Virus record (IMG/VR): IMGVR_UViG_3300035698_029829
Location: 1 to 64,000 of that record
Reading direction: 5' to 3' (one strand)
Source: a virus
Length of the DNA: 64,000 bases
Shown: positions 40,646-46,740 of the stretch, piece after piece
Layout: each line of letters begins with the position of its first letter
Numbering within the stretch: the first letter of the stretch is position 1
Position numbers and translations under genes: made by a program
The notes under the pieces: model-generated
The model's input: only the letters and a program-made list of their open reading frames with translations
Told to the model about the DNA's origin: nothing
The model's database searches: none

Positions 40646-40711
40646 GACCTGCTCTACCAGTTGAGCTACCAAGGCAAGCCTTGGACGGGGCTTGAACCCG
40701 CGTCTTGGTCT
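40646..40711 (-). ncRNA. Circularly permuted tRNA-like module
   Basis: In transcription order: AGACC (3' half of an anticodon stem), variable AAGAC, T-arm GCGGG TTCAAGC CCCGT, 3' acceptor CCAAGGC, two bases, 5' acceptor GCCTTGG (perfect 7-bp match), TA, D-arm GCTC...GAGC, then AGGTC, which pairs with the starting GACC. So 3' half precedes 5' half. The module starts exactly after the CCA of tRNA-Ala(40715). The same topology occurs in the Y-RNA-like element at 63782-63915. A chance product of tandem duplication and deletion is possible. Confidence 0.6.
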
Positions 40712-40714
40712 TGG

Positions 40715-40787
40715 TGGACAGAACCGGGATCGAACCGGCGACATTCGCCTTGCAAGGGCGACGCTCTTCCAACTGAGCTACCTGCCC
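40715..40787 (-). tRNA. tRNA-Ala (anticodon TGC), copy 2
   Basis: Acceptor GGGCAGG/TCTGTCC, A73 and CCA encoded, stem TCGCC/GGCGA around CTTGCAA. Confidence 0.93.
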
Positions 40788-40800
40788 ATACAATAATAGA

Positions 40801-40830
40801 AGTCCAACGGGGACTCGAACCTCAGACCTA
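40801..40830 (-). pseudogene. tRNA T-arm remnant
   Basis: GAGGTTCGAGTCCCCGTTGG on the minus strand keeps the T-loop but the stem no longer pairs and no 5' half is present. Confidence 0.4.
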
Positions 40831-40848
40831 ATCCATTCATCAAATTGG

Positions 40849-40948
40849 CCCGCCTGTCAGGGATTGAACCTGATTGCCAATCAAAGCGTCATCGTAAGCT
40901 ACTCAAGTCTGCTTTGATCGTTCACAGCAACCAAATGCTGTCAGGCAG
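40849..40948 (-). ncRNA. tRNA-like RNA with enlarged anticodon domain
   Basis: Acceptor CTGCCTG/CAGGCGG pairs fully (one G-U), D-arm AGCA TTTGGT TGCT and T-arm TCAGG TTCAATC CCTGA are good. In place of an anticodon arm is an 8-bp stem ATCAAAGC/GCTTTGAT with a 23-base loop. Either an intron-bearing or decayed tRNA, or a structured tRNA mimic. Confidence 0.5.
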
Positions 40949-40953
40949 TTAAG

Positions 40954-41028
40954 TTACCAGGGAAGGAATCGAACCTCCAGTCTTCGAGCTTTTAACGACT
41001 CGACGCGCTACCACTGCACCACCCGGTA
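40954..41028 (-). tRNA. tRNA-like gene with 20-base anticodon arm (identity unclear)
   Basis: Acceptor TACCGGG/CCTGGTA, D-arm GTGC/GCGC and T-arm are intact. The anticodon arm TCGAGTCGTTAAAAGCTCGA is three bases too long: either 6 bp plus an 8-base loop CGTTAAAA or 5 bp plus 10. No reliable anticodon. Eight-base loops occur in frameshift suppressors; a decayed gene is also possible. Confidence 0.5.
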
Positions 41029-41035
41029 TTAGTGG

Positions 41036-41107
41036 TGCGCCAGGTAGGAATTGAACCCACGTGGGCGGAGTTAGAACCCGCTGCCTAAACCATTCGGCCA
41101 CTGGCGC
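41036..41107 (-). tRNA. Amber suppressor tRNA (anticodon CTA)
   Basis: Acceptor GCGCCAG/CTGGCGC (perfect), A73 and CCA encoded, D-arm GCCGAATGGTTTAGGC, stem GCGGG/TCCGC around TTCTAAC with U33 and anticodon C-U-A, T-arm GTGGG/CCTAC. It reads UAG. It lies downstream of the PTH2-like gene and of a gene with an in-frame TAG (41415-41852) in one apparent unit from promoter P7. The charged amino acid cannot be read from sequence. Confidence 0.92.
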
Positions 41108-41111
41108 ACAC

Positions 41112-41133
41112 GTCGGGGGGTCACCCCCCCGAC
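41112..41133 (-). other. Hairpin between PTH2-like gene and amber tRNA
   Basis: GTCGGGGGG and CCCCCCGAC form a 9-bp stem with a tiny loop, four bases before the tRNA 5' end. No T-run; possible RNase III or RNase P processing signal. Confidence 0.5.
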
Positions 41134-41143
41134 AAACTAGTTG

Positions 41144-41443
41144 TCAAAGAAGCCTGAGCCGATCCAGGTCGGTCTCCAGGCCAGGGGGCGTTCCGACGAA
41201 CGCCAACGAGGTTGTTTGATCATCAAAGTAGGGCTCGCAGAAGGTAGCAAAGCTATGCTTCGCATCGCCGAGACTGACCTCCCACTTACGCAGGTGCGCC
41301 TCGTCCTTCACGCCGAGCGCCACGATGGTGTCATTCCAGCCAACGGGGTTACCGCCCTTGAGCAGCTCTGCCACTGCGTGACAGGACTGAACGAGTCGCT
41401 GGGACGCGGTCAAATCACGCCTGGTGAGTATGAAGAGTTTCAT
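41144..41443 (-). CDS. Peptidyl-tRNA hydrolase 2-like protein
   Basis: 99 residues from ATG 41443 (GGAGGAG four bases ahead). MKLFILTRRDLTASQRLVQS then CHAVAELLKG follows the PTH2 start (V-x-R-x-D-L ... Q-x-x-H-A), and KWEVSLGDAKHSFATFCEPY plus TTSLAFVGTP fit its C-terminal half. PTH2 frees tRNA from stalled peptidyl-tRNA. It overlaps the amber-interrupted gene upstream and precedes the amber tRNA. Confidence 0.55.
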   Translation of the reverse strand: MKLFILTRRDLTASQRLVQSCHAVAELLKGGNPVGWNDTIVALGVKDEAHLRKWEVSLGDAKHSFATFCEPYFDDQTTSLAFVGTPPGLETDLDRLRLL

Positions 41444-41852
41444 TGGTCTCCTCCTTCTCAACAGGCCACGGAATACGGAAGTCATCCGCCTCACTGAGCA
41501 CGAAAGGTGCGCAATAATCGCGAACCATCTCACCGAAGAGCCGTTCGATGCGCCGGAGAATCTCCTCGCGACGGGGTTCATTCCCTTGCCGGTTCGTCTG
41601 TTCGATCTGCCGGAGGGAGCGCCCGCGCACAAGACAGTACGCCAGGTGGTTATACCGGAAGTCCTGGCTGTCATACTCTGCACGTTTGCCCTCACGCCGT
41701 TGCGCTTTGATGGATTCCGCGAGTTTTTTCTGGGATGCCTTAACCGCTGCGATCTTCGTTTTGAGATCGGCTACTGTCTCCTCCGTAAAGGGTGAGGTGA
41801 AACGGGTTGTTTCGCTCGGAGAAGGTTCGAGTTGCTTGGCTACCTACGTCAT
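41415..41852 (-). CDS. Hypothetical protein with in-frame amber codon 3
   Basis: ATG 41852 stands eight bases after GGAGG. Codons read ATG ACG TAG GTA GCC AAG and then stay open for 142 codons to TGA 41415: QLEPSPSETTRFTSPFTEET, VADLKTKIAAVKASQKKLAE, YDSQDFRYNHLAYCLVRGRS, RREEILRRIERLFGEMVRDY. The whole stretch is coding-like, and no ATG, GTG or TTG occurs until GTG 41630, deep inside. Production of the full 145-residue protein therefore needs readthrough by the amber tRNA encoded 308 bases downstream. Function unknown; helical, charged. A sequencing error is the main alternative. Confidence 0.7.
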
Positions 41853-41915
41853 GATCTTTTCCTCCAGTCAGTTGGTTGTTTGCGCCGGTCAAGTCCGGCC
41901 GTTTATTACGAAGCC

Positions 41916-41944
41916 AATGTAAGGCTTCTTGTGGAGTTTGTCAA
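41916..41944 (-). promoter_or_regulatory. Promoter P7 (TTGACA-17-TACATT)
   Basis: -35 at 41939-41944 in ACTCTTGACAAAC, -10 at 41916-41921. Drives the amber-interrupted gene; the leader contains a GCCGG/CCGGC hairpin. Confidence 0.75.
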
Positions 41945-42483
41945 GAGTTTACCTCTATTTTTTTCGTGTAAGTGAGCTTGCGGGTTTCAGAATCCACATC
42001 CATCGTCCCGTATTCTACGAGATCTCGGTTGCCCACCATGCGCTCCGCGATCTCCCTCCAGGTCAACCCAAACGCCCGATACTCGTTAGAGCCGGTACCC
42101 ATATACCCCCACGAACCACTACTGAATGGACGAAAGATGCAGGTAATGTGAGCCTTGATGCCCTGGGCGCTCAATTTATCCCACTCGGCGCGGAACAGAT
42201 GCGCCTCAAAACCCAGCTTCCGAAGGCGATCCCGACAAAACCAGGCCATGTCCTCGCAATCGCCGCCCCCGTGCAACCAGGTCTCCTCGGGCGAGGCAGC
42301 ATGGTCCACCTCGTCGAAGATGTACCGCATCCGCAGGAGCCAGAAGGTCCACGTGCGCCATGGCGTTGTTGCGTACCTCTCGAAGTCCTGGTACATCTGG
42401 ATATTCCGGTAGCACCAACCCACGAGGACATCGCGGACGGTGTAAAGCCTGTCAAGCCATTTCTGGGATGCCTGCTTATTCAT
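41941..42483 (-). CDS. Transglutaminase-like cysteine protease fold protein
   Basis: 180 residues from ATG 42483 (TTTGGAGG six bases ahead). YIFDEVDHAASPEETWLHGG then GDCEDMAWFCRDRLRKLGF (~95) holds the catalytic Cys in the G-D-C-E-D motif, with LSAQGIKAHITCIFRPF (~130) supplying the His. This is the bacterial transglutaminase-like (BTLCP) pattern. Such proteins cleave or cross-link peptides; host target unknown. Its 3' end contains the P7 -35 box. Confidence 0.7.
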   Translation of the reverse strand: MNKQASQKWLDRLYTVRDVLVGWCYRNIQMYQDFERYATTPWRTWTFWLLRMRYIFDEVDHAASPEETWLHGGGDCEDMAWFCRDRLRKLGFEAHLFRAEWDKLSAQGIKAHITCIFRPFSSGSWGYMGTGSNEYRAFGLTWREIAERMVGNRDLVEYGTMDVDSETRKLTYTKKIEVNS

Positions 42484-42507
42484 CGTGCGCCTCCAAAGCA
42501 AATTTGG

Positions 42508-42580
42508 TAACCGGAGTGAGACTCGAACTCACGACCCCCGCCTTATCAGGACGATGCTCTACCAACTGAGCTACCCGGCT
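42508..42580 (-). tRNA. tRNA-Ile (anticodon GAT)
   Basis: Acceptor AGCCGGG/TCCGGTT with wobbles, A73 and CCA encoded, loop CTGATAA. Confidence 0.92.
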
Positions 42581-42587
42581 TTAATAT

Positions 42588-43001
42588 TCAGTATTTACCA
42601 CTATATACCTTGAAATGTCGAGCCGGAAGCGGCCTCGTTACCACCAAAAAAGCAGGAAGACCTAGTTCCTTGGTCTGATCAAGCTCGTCTTGCACATTTT
42701 TGCCTATTCCGTCTTCAGGATCAACGGCTAGAACAGAAACAGGCACTTTCTTCAATAAAAGCACAGTGTCACACCCACGTTCATTAGCAAACCACTCAGC
42801 ATTTTCAGAAAAAGTAGTGACATAAAGGTAGCGCGGTTGCCCTTGGTTGCCCCCTGGCAACACCTGGTTGGGTCGCCAGCCGTTCTTCACCATCAATTTG
42901 GCACTATCCATACAGGTGCCGTGATAGAGGTCGATAGTTTGCGCACCCTCATCAAGAGCCCACTCTGCTAAAATCTCGTCTACGCTGCGTTCGTCTTTCA
43001 T
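42588..43001 (-). CDS. ADP-ribosyltransferase-like protein with cargo motif
   Basis: 137 residues; AGAGGC directly before ATG. The first 14 residues, MKDERSVDEILAEW, match the leader of three late proteins (761, 2748, 10351) and resemble T4 internal-protein leaders that end in F-I-A-E and are cut by gp21. Next, TIDLYHGTCMDSAKLMVKNG carries the L-Y-H-G-T start of the ART fold, and QPRYLYVTTFSENAEWFANE its second strand and helix. T4 packages and injects the ART Alt; by analogy this protein may be a packaged ART acting on host targets (inference). A third catalytic residue cannot be placed with certainty. Confidence 0.55.
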   Translation of the reverse strand: MKDERSVDEILAEWALDEGAQTIDLYHGTCMDSAKLMVKNGWRPNQVLPGGNQGQPRYLYVTTFSENAEWFANERGCDTVLLLKKVPVSVLAVDPEDGIGKNVQDELDQTKELGLPAFLVVTRPLPARHFKVYSGKY

Positions 43002-43005
43002 GCCT

Positions 43006-43399
43006 CTATCTTTGCTTCAACACCTGGTACACGTGCCACAGTGCACCGTCGTAGTCGAATCGCTCCCCGCACCACGGCGTAGTGCTCTCCGGCTGATTCC
43101 ACGGCCTGTTGATGCACACCGGATAGCCACCAAGGCGCTCTATCTCCGCGAGATTCCCCGTGAAATCGTCGACGCCCACATCGCCGGGCGCGAAGATCGG
43201 GAACTTCTCCGGGCCGACGCATAACTTGTTCGCCAAGTCCTCACCCAACTCTCGCGCCACCAAGCACCGCTTCGCCACATAATCCTCGGGGTCGTAGACC
43301 ATTGAGAAGAACAGAAAGAGGACGCTGTGCTGCTTCGCGAGTTCAAGCGTCGCTCGAACAAACTCCCGCGCGTCAGGGTAAAAGGGTGACCGCCACCAC
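43006..43399 (-). pseudogene. Truncated HAD-family 5'-nucleotidase-like gene
   Basis: Coding-like frame runs from the 3' end of tRNA-Met (43406) with WWRSPFYPDAREFVRATLEL, VLFLFFSMVYDPEDYVAKRC, to GDVGVDDFTGNLAEIERLGG and YPVCINRPWNQP. This is the C-terminal half of HAD-type deoxynucleotidases (D-D-x-x-x-N ... G-G-x-x-I). The N-terminal catalytic D-x-D and any start codon are missing; only ATG 43302 could start a 98-residue remnant. It appears truncated at the tRNA. Confidence 0.55.
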
Positions 43400-43405
43400 A
43401 GATGA

Positions 43406-43478
43406 TGGGCCTGACTGGACTCGAACCAGCGGCCATCCGGTTATGAGCCGGGGGCTCTACCAACTGAGCTACAGGCCC
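43406..43478 (-). tRNA. tRNA-Met (anticodon CAT), copy 1
   Basis: Acceptor GGGCCTG/CAGGCCC, loop CTCATAA, T-arm GCTGG/CCAGT. Elongator Met or Ile2 cannot be separated by eye. Confidence 0.93.
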
Positions 43479-43482
43479 GCAC

Positions 43483-43833
43483 TTAGCCCTTGGCGAACGT
43501 CAACATCTCATCGACGAATCGTCCGTAGTAAAGGTCGTTGATCCATACGTAGTCCCAGTCGGGCTCAAAAGCATCGTCTTCCAGATCTTCGCCCGCTATG
43601 ATCCTCTCCTCGATGAGGTGCATCCAATCGTAGAGATAAATCACAAACGTACCATCCGACAGCTTTACCGACGCAAAGCGGGCAAATTTGCCTGGGTTCT
43701 CCGGCGTGCCGTCGCCCCCGAAGAATTTCGCTATAACGCCGACGGACTTCTCCTTGTCGCCGTCCGCATAAGTGAAGACAGGTGCAAAGACGAACCCCAG
43801 CTTGACTTCGGGTCTATCCTTTACGTGAATCAT
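43483..43833 (-). CDS. Hypothetical protein
   Basis: 116 residues; TTGGAGG eight bases before ATG; a TGGTAAGAT site lies 34 bases upstream of the start. LGFVFAPVFTYADGDKEKSV, GTFVIYLYDWMHLIEERIIA, DYVWINDLYYGRFVDEMLTF. Acidic mixed fold; not recognised. Confidence 0.65.
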   Translation of the reverse strand: MIHVKDRPEVKLGFVFAPVFTYADGDKEKSVGVIAKFFGGDGTPENPGKFARFASVKLSDGTFVIYLYDWMHLIEERIIAGEDLEDDAFEPDWDYVWINDLYYGRFVDEMLTFAKG

Positions 43834-43866
43834 GAGACGCCTCCAATGCGTTTACCGCATGACTAC

Positions 43867-43875
43867 ATCTTACCA
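43867..43875 (-). promoter_or_regulatory. TGGTAAGAT extended -10 motif
   Basis: TGGTAAGATGTAG between the Y-RNA-like element B and the gene starting at 43833. Confidence 0.55.
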
Positions 43876-43888
43876 GGTCAAATGTTCT

Positions 43889-44018
43889 GACCGCGAGAGT
43901 TGGCGGTAACGGTGATTACTACGGGGATCGAACCCGCATGACCCTTTCGGGTCGTCAGTTTTGTGGACTGATGCCTAAACCAATTCGGCGAAGTAACCGG
44001 TACCTGTGCTGCGCGGCC
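43889..44018 (-). ncRNA. Y-RNA-like element B enclosing a class II tRNA-like module
   Basis: Minus strand: outer stem GGCCGCG/CGCGGTC (one G-U), internal loop CAGCACA opposite GCCAACTCT, inner stem GGTACC..., then a tRNA-like module (43913-43998): acceptor GGTTACT/AGTAATC, D-arm almost identical to the amber tRNA, stem TCAGT/ACTGA around CCACAAA (C33, anticodon ACA), long variable arm GACCC-GAAA-GGGTC, intact T-arm. ACA on a class II scaffold has no normal decoding role, which favours a tRNA mimic. Same outer architecture as A, C and D. Confidence 0.65.
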
Positions 44019-44038
44019 AAGACAAGACGAGATGCTGA

Positions 44039-44114
44039 CGGGGCCAGTGGGATTCGAACCCACGATTTCTTACGTGACAGGCAAGCGGGAACGACCAGAC
44101 TTCCCTATGACCCC
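44039..44114 (-). tRNA. tRNA-Asp (anticodon GTC), copy 1
   Basis: Acceptor GGGGTCA/TGGCCCC, G73, stem CTTGC/GTAAG around CTGTCAC, large D-arm. Confidence 0.9.
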
Positions 44115-44226
44115 ATAAAGACCCATGCTCCTCCACCACCCGGGCGCACCCCGTGGGGCCGGGTAGACGCTTCAAGCAGGAAGAGGAGCTTCCCCACGCC
44201 GCTGGGTCAGACGGCCTTTTATCTGG

Positions 44227-44302
44227 CGGAGCTGATGGGATTTGAACCCACGATCTCCGGATCGACAATCCGGCGAGGAAAGCCTGACTCCTCTACAGCT
44301 CC
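44227..44302 (-). tRNA. tRNA-Asp (anticodon GTC), copy 2
   Basis: Acceptor GGAGCTG/CAGCTCC, G73 and CCA encoded, stem CCGGA/TCCGG around TTGTCGA. Confidence 0.92.
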
Positions 44303-44310
44303 ATAAACTC

Positions 44311-45027
44311 TTAAACGTCCAACGGAACGTGATCGCACGTCGACTCGGCGCGCTTGGTGACGACGCAGGCAACGAGGTAGCAGGCCCCGTCAAGACCGCC
44401 CACCGCCTTCGCACGCTGTGCATCAGGATCGTACTCCTCGATCTCCCACTCGCCGAGGAGCTTGCGCTCATCGGCGCACCGGCACAACGCCAGGCGCGTC
44501 AGCTCGTACTTGTTGCCGAGGTAGTAGCGAGCCAGCAATTTGGGTGAGAACGACCAGAACCCGTGGTCAACGAAGTTCGAGGCGGGCAGCATGTGCACCA
44601 CCTTGCCGCCGACCTTGAGCATCCGATGGATGTTGGCCAACGCCTGCAGTACGTTGAAGACGTGCTCCAGGGTGCCTCCATCCACGACGAGGTCGAACGG
44701 CGGAACTTGTATCGGCACGGAGGTCCAGGGCACGTTTAGATCGGCCTTGATCTCCGGTGAACCCTCATCGACCACATCTACAGCCACGACTTCGTCGTAA
44801 CCGAGCAACTTGAAGAAATCCACATCAGAAATGTGACCATCCTGATTCTTCAAGATGGGCCTTCCGAGCAACGAGAGAAGGTGACCGTGACACGCAGCCA
44901 AAGCGATAAACTCGTTGTAGGTGAGGTGCACCTCCTGGCGACCCAACGTAAGTACGCGGCCGGAGGGTGTCCCCTCGTACAGCGTCTCATGGAAGAACAA
45001 TTCCGCCGCGCCTTTGCTGATGCCCAT
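44311..45027 (-). CDS. SAM-dependent methyltransferase-like protein
   Basis: 238 residues from ATG 45027 (AAGGAG five bases ahead). GYDEVVAVDVVDEGSPEIKA then FDLVVDGGTLEHVFNVLQAL and LKVGGKVVHMLPASNFVDHG follow motifs II to V of class I Rossmann methyltransferases (V-D-G-G-T-L-E-H-V is the usual central motif). The N-terminal glycine motif is weak, so activity is uncertain. Small-molecule or sugar methylation is typical of this subtype. Between tRNA-Thr and tRNA-Asp genes. Confidence 0.65.
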   Translation of the reverse strand: MGISKGAAELFFHETLYEGTPSGRVLTLGRQEVHLTYNEFIALAACHGHLLSLLGRPILKNQDGHISDVDFFKLLGYDEVVAVDVVDEGSPEIKADLNVPWTSVPIQVPPFDLVVDGGTLEHVFNVLQALANIHRMLKVGGKVVHMLPASNFVDHGFWSFSPKLLARYYLGNKYELTRLALCRCADERKLLGEWEIEEYDPDAQRAKAVGGLDGACYLVACVVTKRAESTCDHVPLDV

Positions 45028-45040
45028 ATCCACTCCTTGA

Positions 45041-45113
45041 GGCCGACGACAGGAATCGAACCTGCAACATCCGCATTACAGGTGCGGTGCTCTACCAATT
45101 GAGCTACGTCGGC
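45041..45113 (-). tRNA. tRNA-Thr (anticodon TGT), C33 variant
   Basis: Acceptor GCCGACG/CGTCGGC, stem CCGCA/TGCGG around CCTGTAA; position 33 is C. Confidence 0.88.
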
Positions 45114-45119
45114 AAATTT

Positions 45120-45464
45120 TGGACGTGCGGGGAATTGAACCCCGGTCCTGAATGGTCCAGATTGAGCTACTACGTGCGTAGTCCGCGATTTAATGTCGCC
45201 GGTCGCGCTCCCACGGACGGGATCACTATGGCCTTTTCCGCCTTTATCTCGGTTAATCACCGACGGAGTCAATCAACCCAGCCACCTGTTTGTGACGCCT
45301 CTTCCACTCCCGTTGGCCCGGAACAGAGAAACGGGTCGCTTAATTAAGCGGCCAGGAGTTCAATGTCGGCATCTGAACTTTGGTCAGTTTTTTACGAGGC
45401 CAACTGACCAACCTCGGCACGCAACTTTCACCTTCACACATCCAGTCGAATCCGATTCACGCCC
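45120..45464 (-). ncRNA. ssrA: tmRNA
   Basis: 5' end GGGCGTGAATCGGATTCGAC, then GTGCCGAGGTTGG...GGCCTCGTAAAAAAC, the same order as E. coli tmRNA. The tag reading frame ends GCC GAC ATT GAA CTC CTG GCC GCT TAA, giving a tag ending ADIELLAA, inside the usual GCTTAATTAAGC stem. The 3' end is GGTTCAATTCCCCGCACGTCC plus A; acceptor GGGCGTG/CACGTCC pairs with one wobble. CCA is not encoded. It rescues stalled ribosomes and tags products for proteolysis. The long RNA 45480-46248 lies just upstream. Confidence 0.93.
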
Positions 45465-45479
45465 ATATTTCAAAAAGCC

Positions 45480-46248
45480 GCAATAGCCTTTACGGCGGAG
45501 CCCCGACATTTTTCATCCGGGTGGCAGGCAAGGATGTTCTTCTGTGGTCAAAGAGGGGTGCACGACCCTCTACACGGAGTCCCTACACGCTGCAAATGGC
45601 TTTAGCCACTCTCCCGTAAAAGCTATTTTTCAAAGATCAAAAGAAAGGCCCGGGAATGTGGCCCTCACCAACCTTTCCAGCCTTTCCTATTCTTCGAGAG
45701 GTCTCTTACTCTCGGACGGTTATTACTACTGTTCCAGTATCAGAGTGACCGGCCACATTCCCTATTTCAAAGATCGAAATTAGCATCGTTCAGATGACCA
45801 CTGCGGGGTTATTGCTGAGGTTTCCCTCGACTTTATGGCGGCCTCTGCCCGACTCCTGATCCAGCGTCCCAGATTCCCCGAATTCCCGCGTCACGGGTTG
45901 TGAGGAGCCGTGATCACCTGAACGATACCAACCCTGAAATTTCAAAGAGCGAAGAGCGAAACTTTAGCTGGTGTGCTACTACGCCAAAAGGGGGTTCCAC
46001 CTTACCGTCTCCGGGGTGCTTCACCACTTCCCCATTTACCCGCTGGCAGAACCTTTCTTGCTTTTACCACAAGGGGCTTATTACCGACGGTGGTTCGCCC
46101 TACTCTTTAGAGGGTGGCTGCCTCTAAGCCAACCTTCCAGCTAAAATATTAAAGAACGAAGTCATAGGGCTCCGCGTGCCGGTTGACCCAACCGTAAGCG
46201 AGCACGTCGTCGCAGCCTCGCTATTCCGCGACGAACGAAGAACCCTTG
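45480..46248 (-). ncRNA. Large structured non-coding RNA (about 770 nt), ornate-RNA type
   Basis: Starts seven bases after the -10 of promoter P8 and runs to the tmRNA. No convincing reading frame: both strands lack ribosome sites and stops are frequent, while paired GC-rich segments are dense. The stretch 46103-46142 (GGTTGGCTTAGAGGCAGCC and CTCTAAAGAG) matches about 31 of 39 bases of 23S rRNA helices 43-44, the L11-binding GTPase centre, by my recall of the E. coli sequence. GATCTTTGAAA-like words recur three times. Large RNAs beside phage tRNAs are known (GOLLD, ROOL); I cannot tell whether this belongs to one of them. Confidence 0.65.
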
Positions 46249-46254
46249 AGGCGC

Positions 46255-46283
46255 ATCCTACCAAACCTCGTGAGGTTTGTCAA
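46255..46283 (-). promoter_or_regulatory. Promoter P8 (TTGACA-17-TAGGAT)
   Basis: -35 at 46278-46283 in ACTCTTGACAAAC, -10 at 46255-46260. No gene with a ribosome site follows; it transcribes the large RNA and the tmRNA. Confidence 0.75.
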
Positions 46284-46315
46284 GAGTTCTTATTACGTTT
46301 TTTGAAATTTTGTAA

Positions 46316-46389
46316 GGCCAGCGACAGGAGTTGAACCTGCGACATCTCGCATACGAAACGAGCGCTCTACCAATCTGAGCTACGCTGGC
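46316..46389 (-). tRNA. tRNA-Thr (anticodon CGT)
   Basis: Acceptor GCCAGCG/CGCTGGC, stem CTCGT/GCGAG around TTCGTAT. Confidence 0.94.
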
Positions 46390-46484
46390 GCAATCTTCCG
46401 CGTTTCCAATGGTATCCGCCAATCTCCGGCATCCCGCCGTTTTCAACAAATATGCGCTCGATCTTTATGTCCCTTATCTTCTGA

Positions 46485-46571
46485 CGGAGAGGACAGGATT
46501 TGAACCTGCGTAGGTGTTACCCTATCTGGTTTAGCAAACCAGTGCCATCAACCTGACTCGGCCACCTCTCC
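46485..46571 (-). tRNA. tRNA-Ser (anticodon GCT)
   Basis: Acceptor GGAGAGG/CCTCTCC, G73, stem CTGGT/ACCAG around TTGCTAA, long variable arm. Confidence 0.95.
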
Positions 46572-46609
46572 ATACGAGCCAACAGGTCTGTCGAGGACGA
46601 GCCTGTTGG

Positions 46610-46642
46610 AAAAACCGGGGAGGAGGACGGCCCCCTCCCCGG
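46610..46642 (-). terminator. Intrinsic terminator of the P9 transcript
   Basis: Read leftward: CCGGGGAGG, 10-base loop, CCTCCCCGG, TTTTT. A second perfect hairpin (CCAACAGG/CCTGTTGG, 46579-46609) follows. Confidence 0.85.
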
Positions 46643-46740
46643 GGTATTTCAATTTTACGCGGCATCTCTCTATTTAATTGTCAAAGATCGCCTTGCGCTG
46701 CGTTGCGCTGCGCGCCGCACAATTACCAGGTCCTAAAACG

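Noticed and set aside
43320-43360. Another CAGCACA/GCGTCGCTCGAAC element
   Set aside because: These words fall inside the coding frame of the truncated HAD gene (ATLELAKQHS) and no partner stem is present.
45380-45780. Short plus-strand frames over the tmRNA and long RNA
   Set aside because: No ribosome sites; they overlap the clearly structured tmRNA on the other strand.
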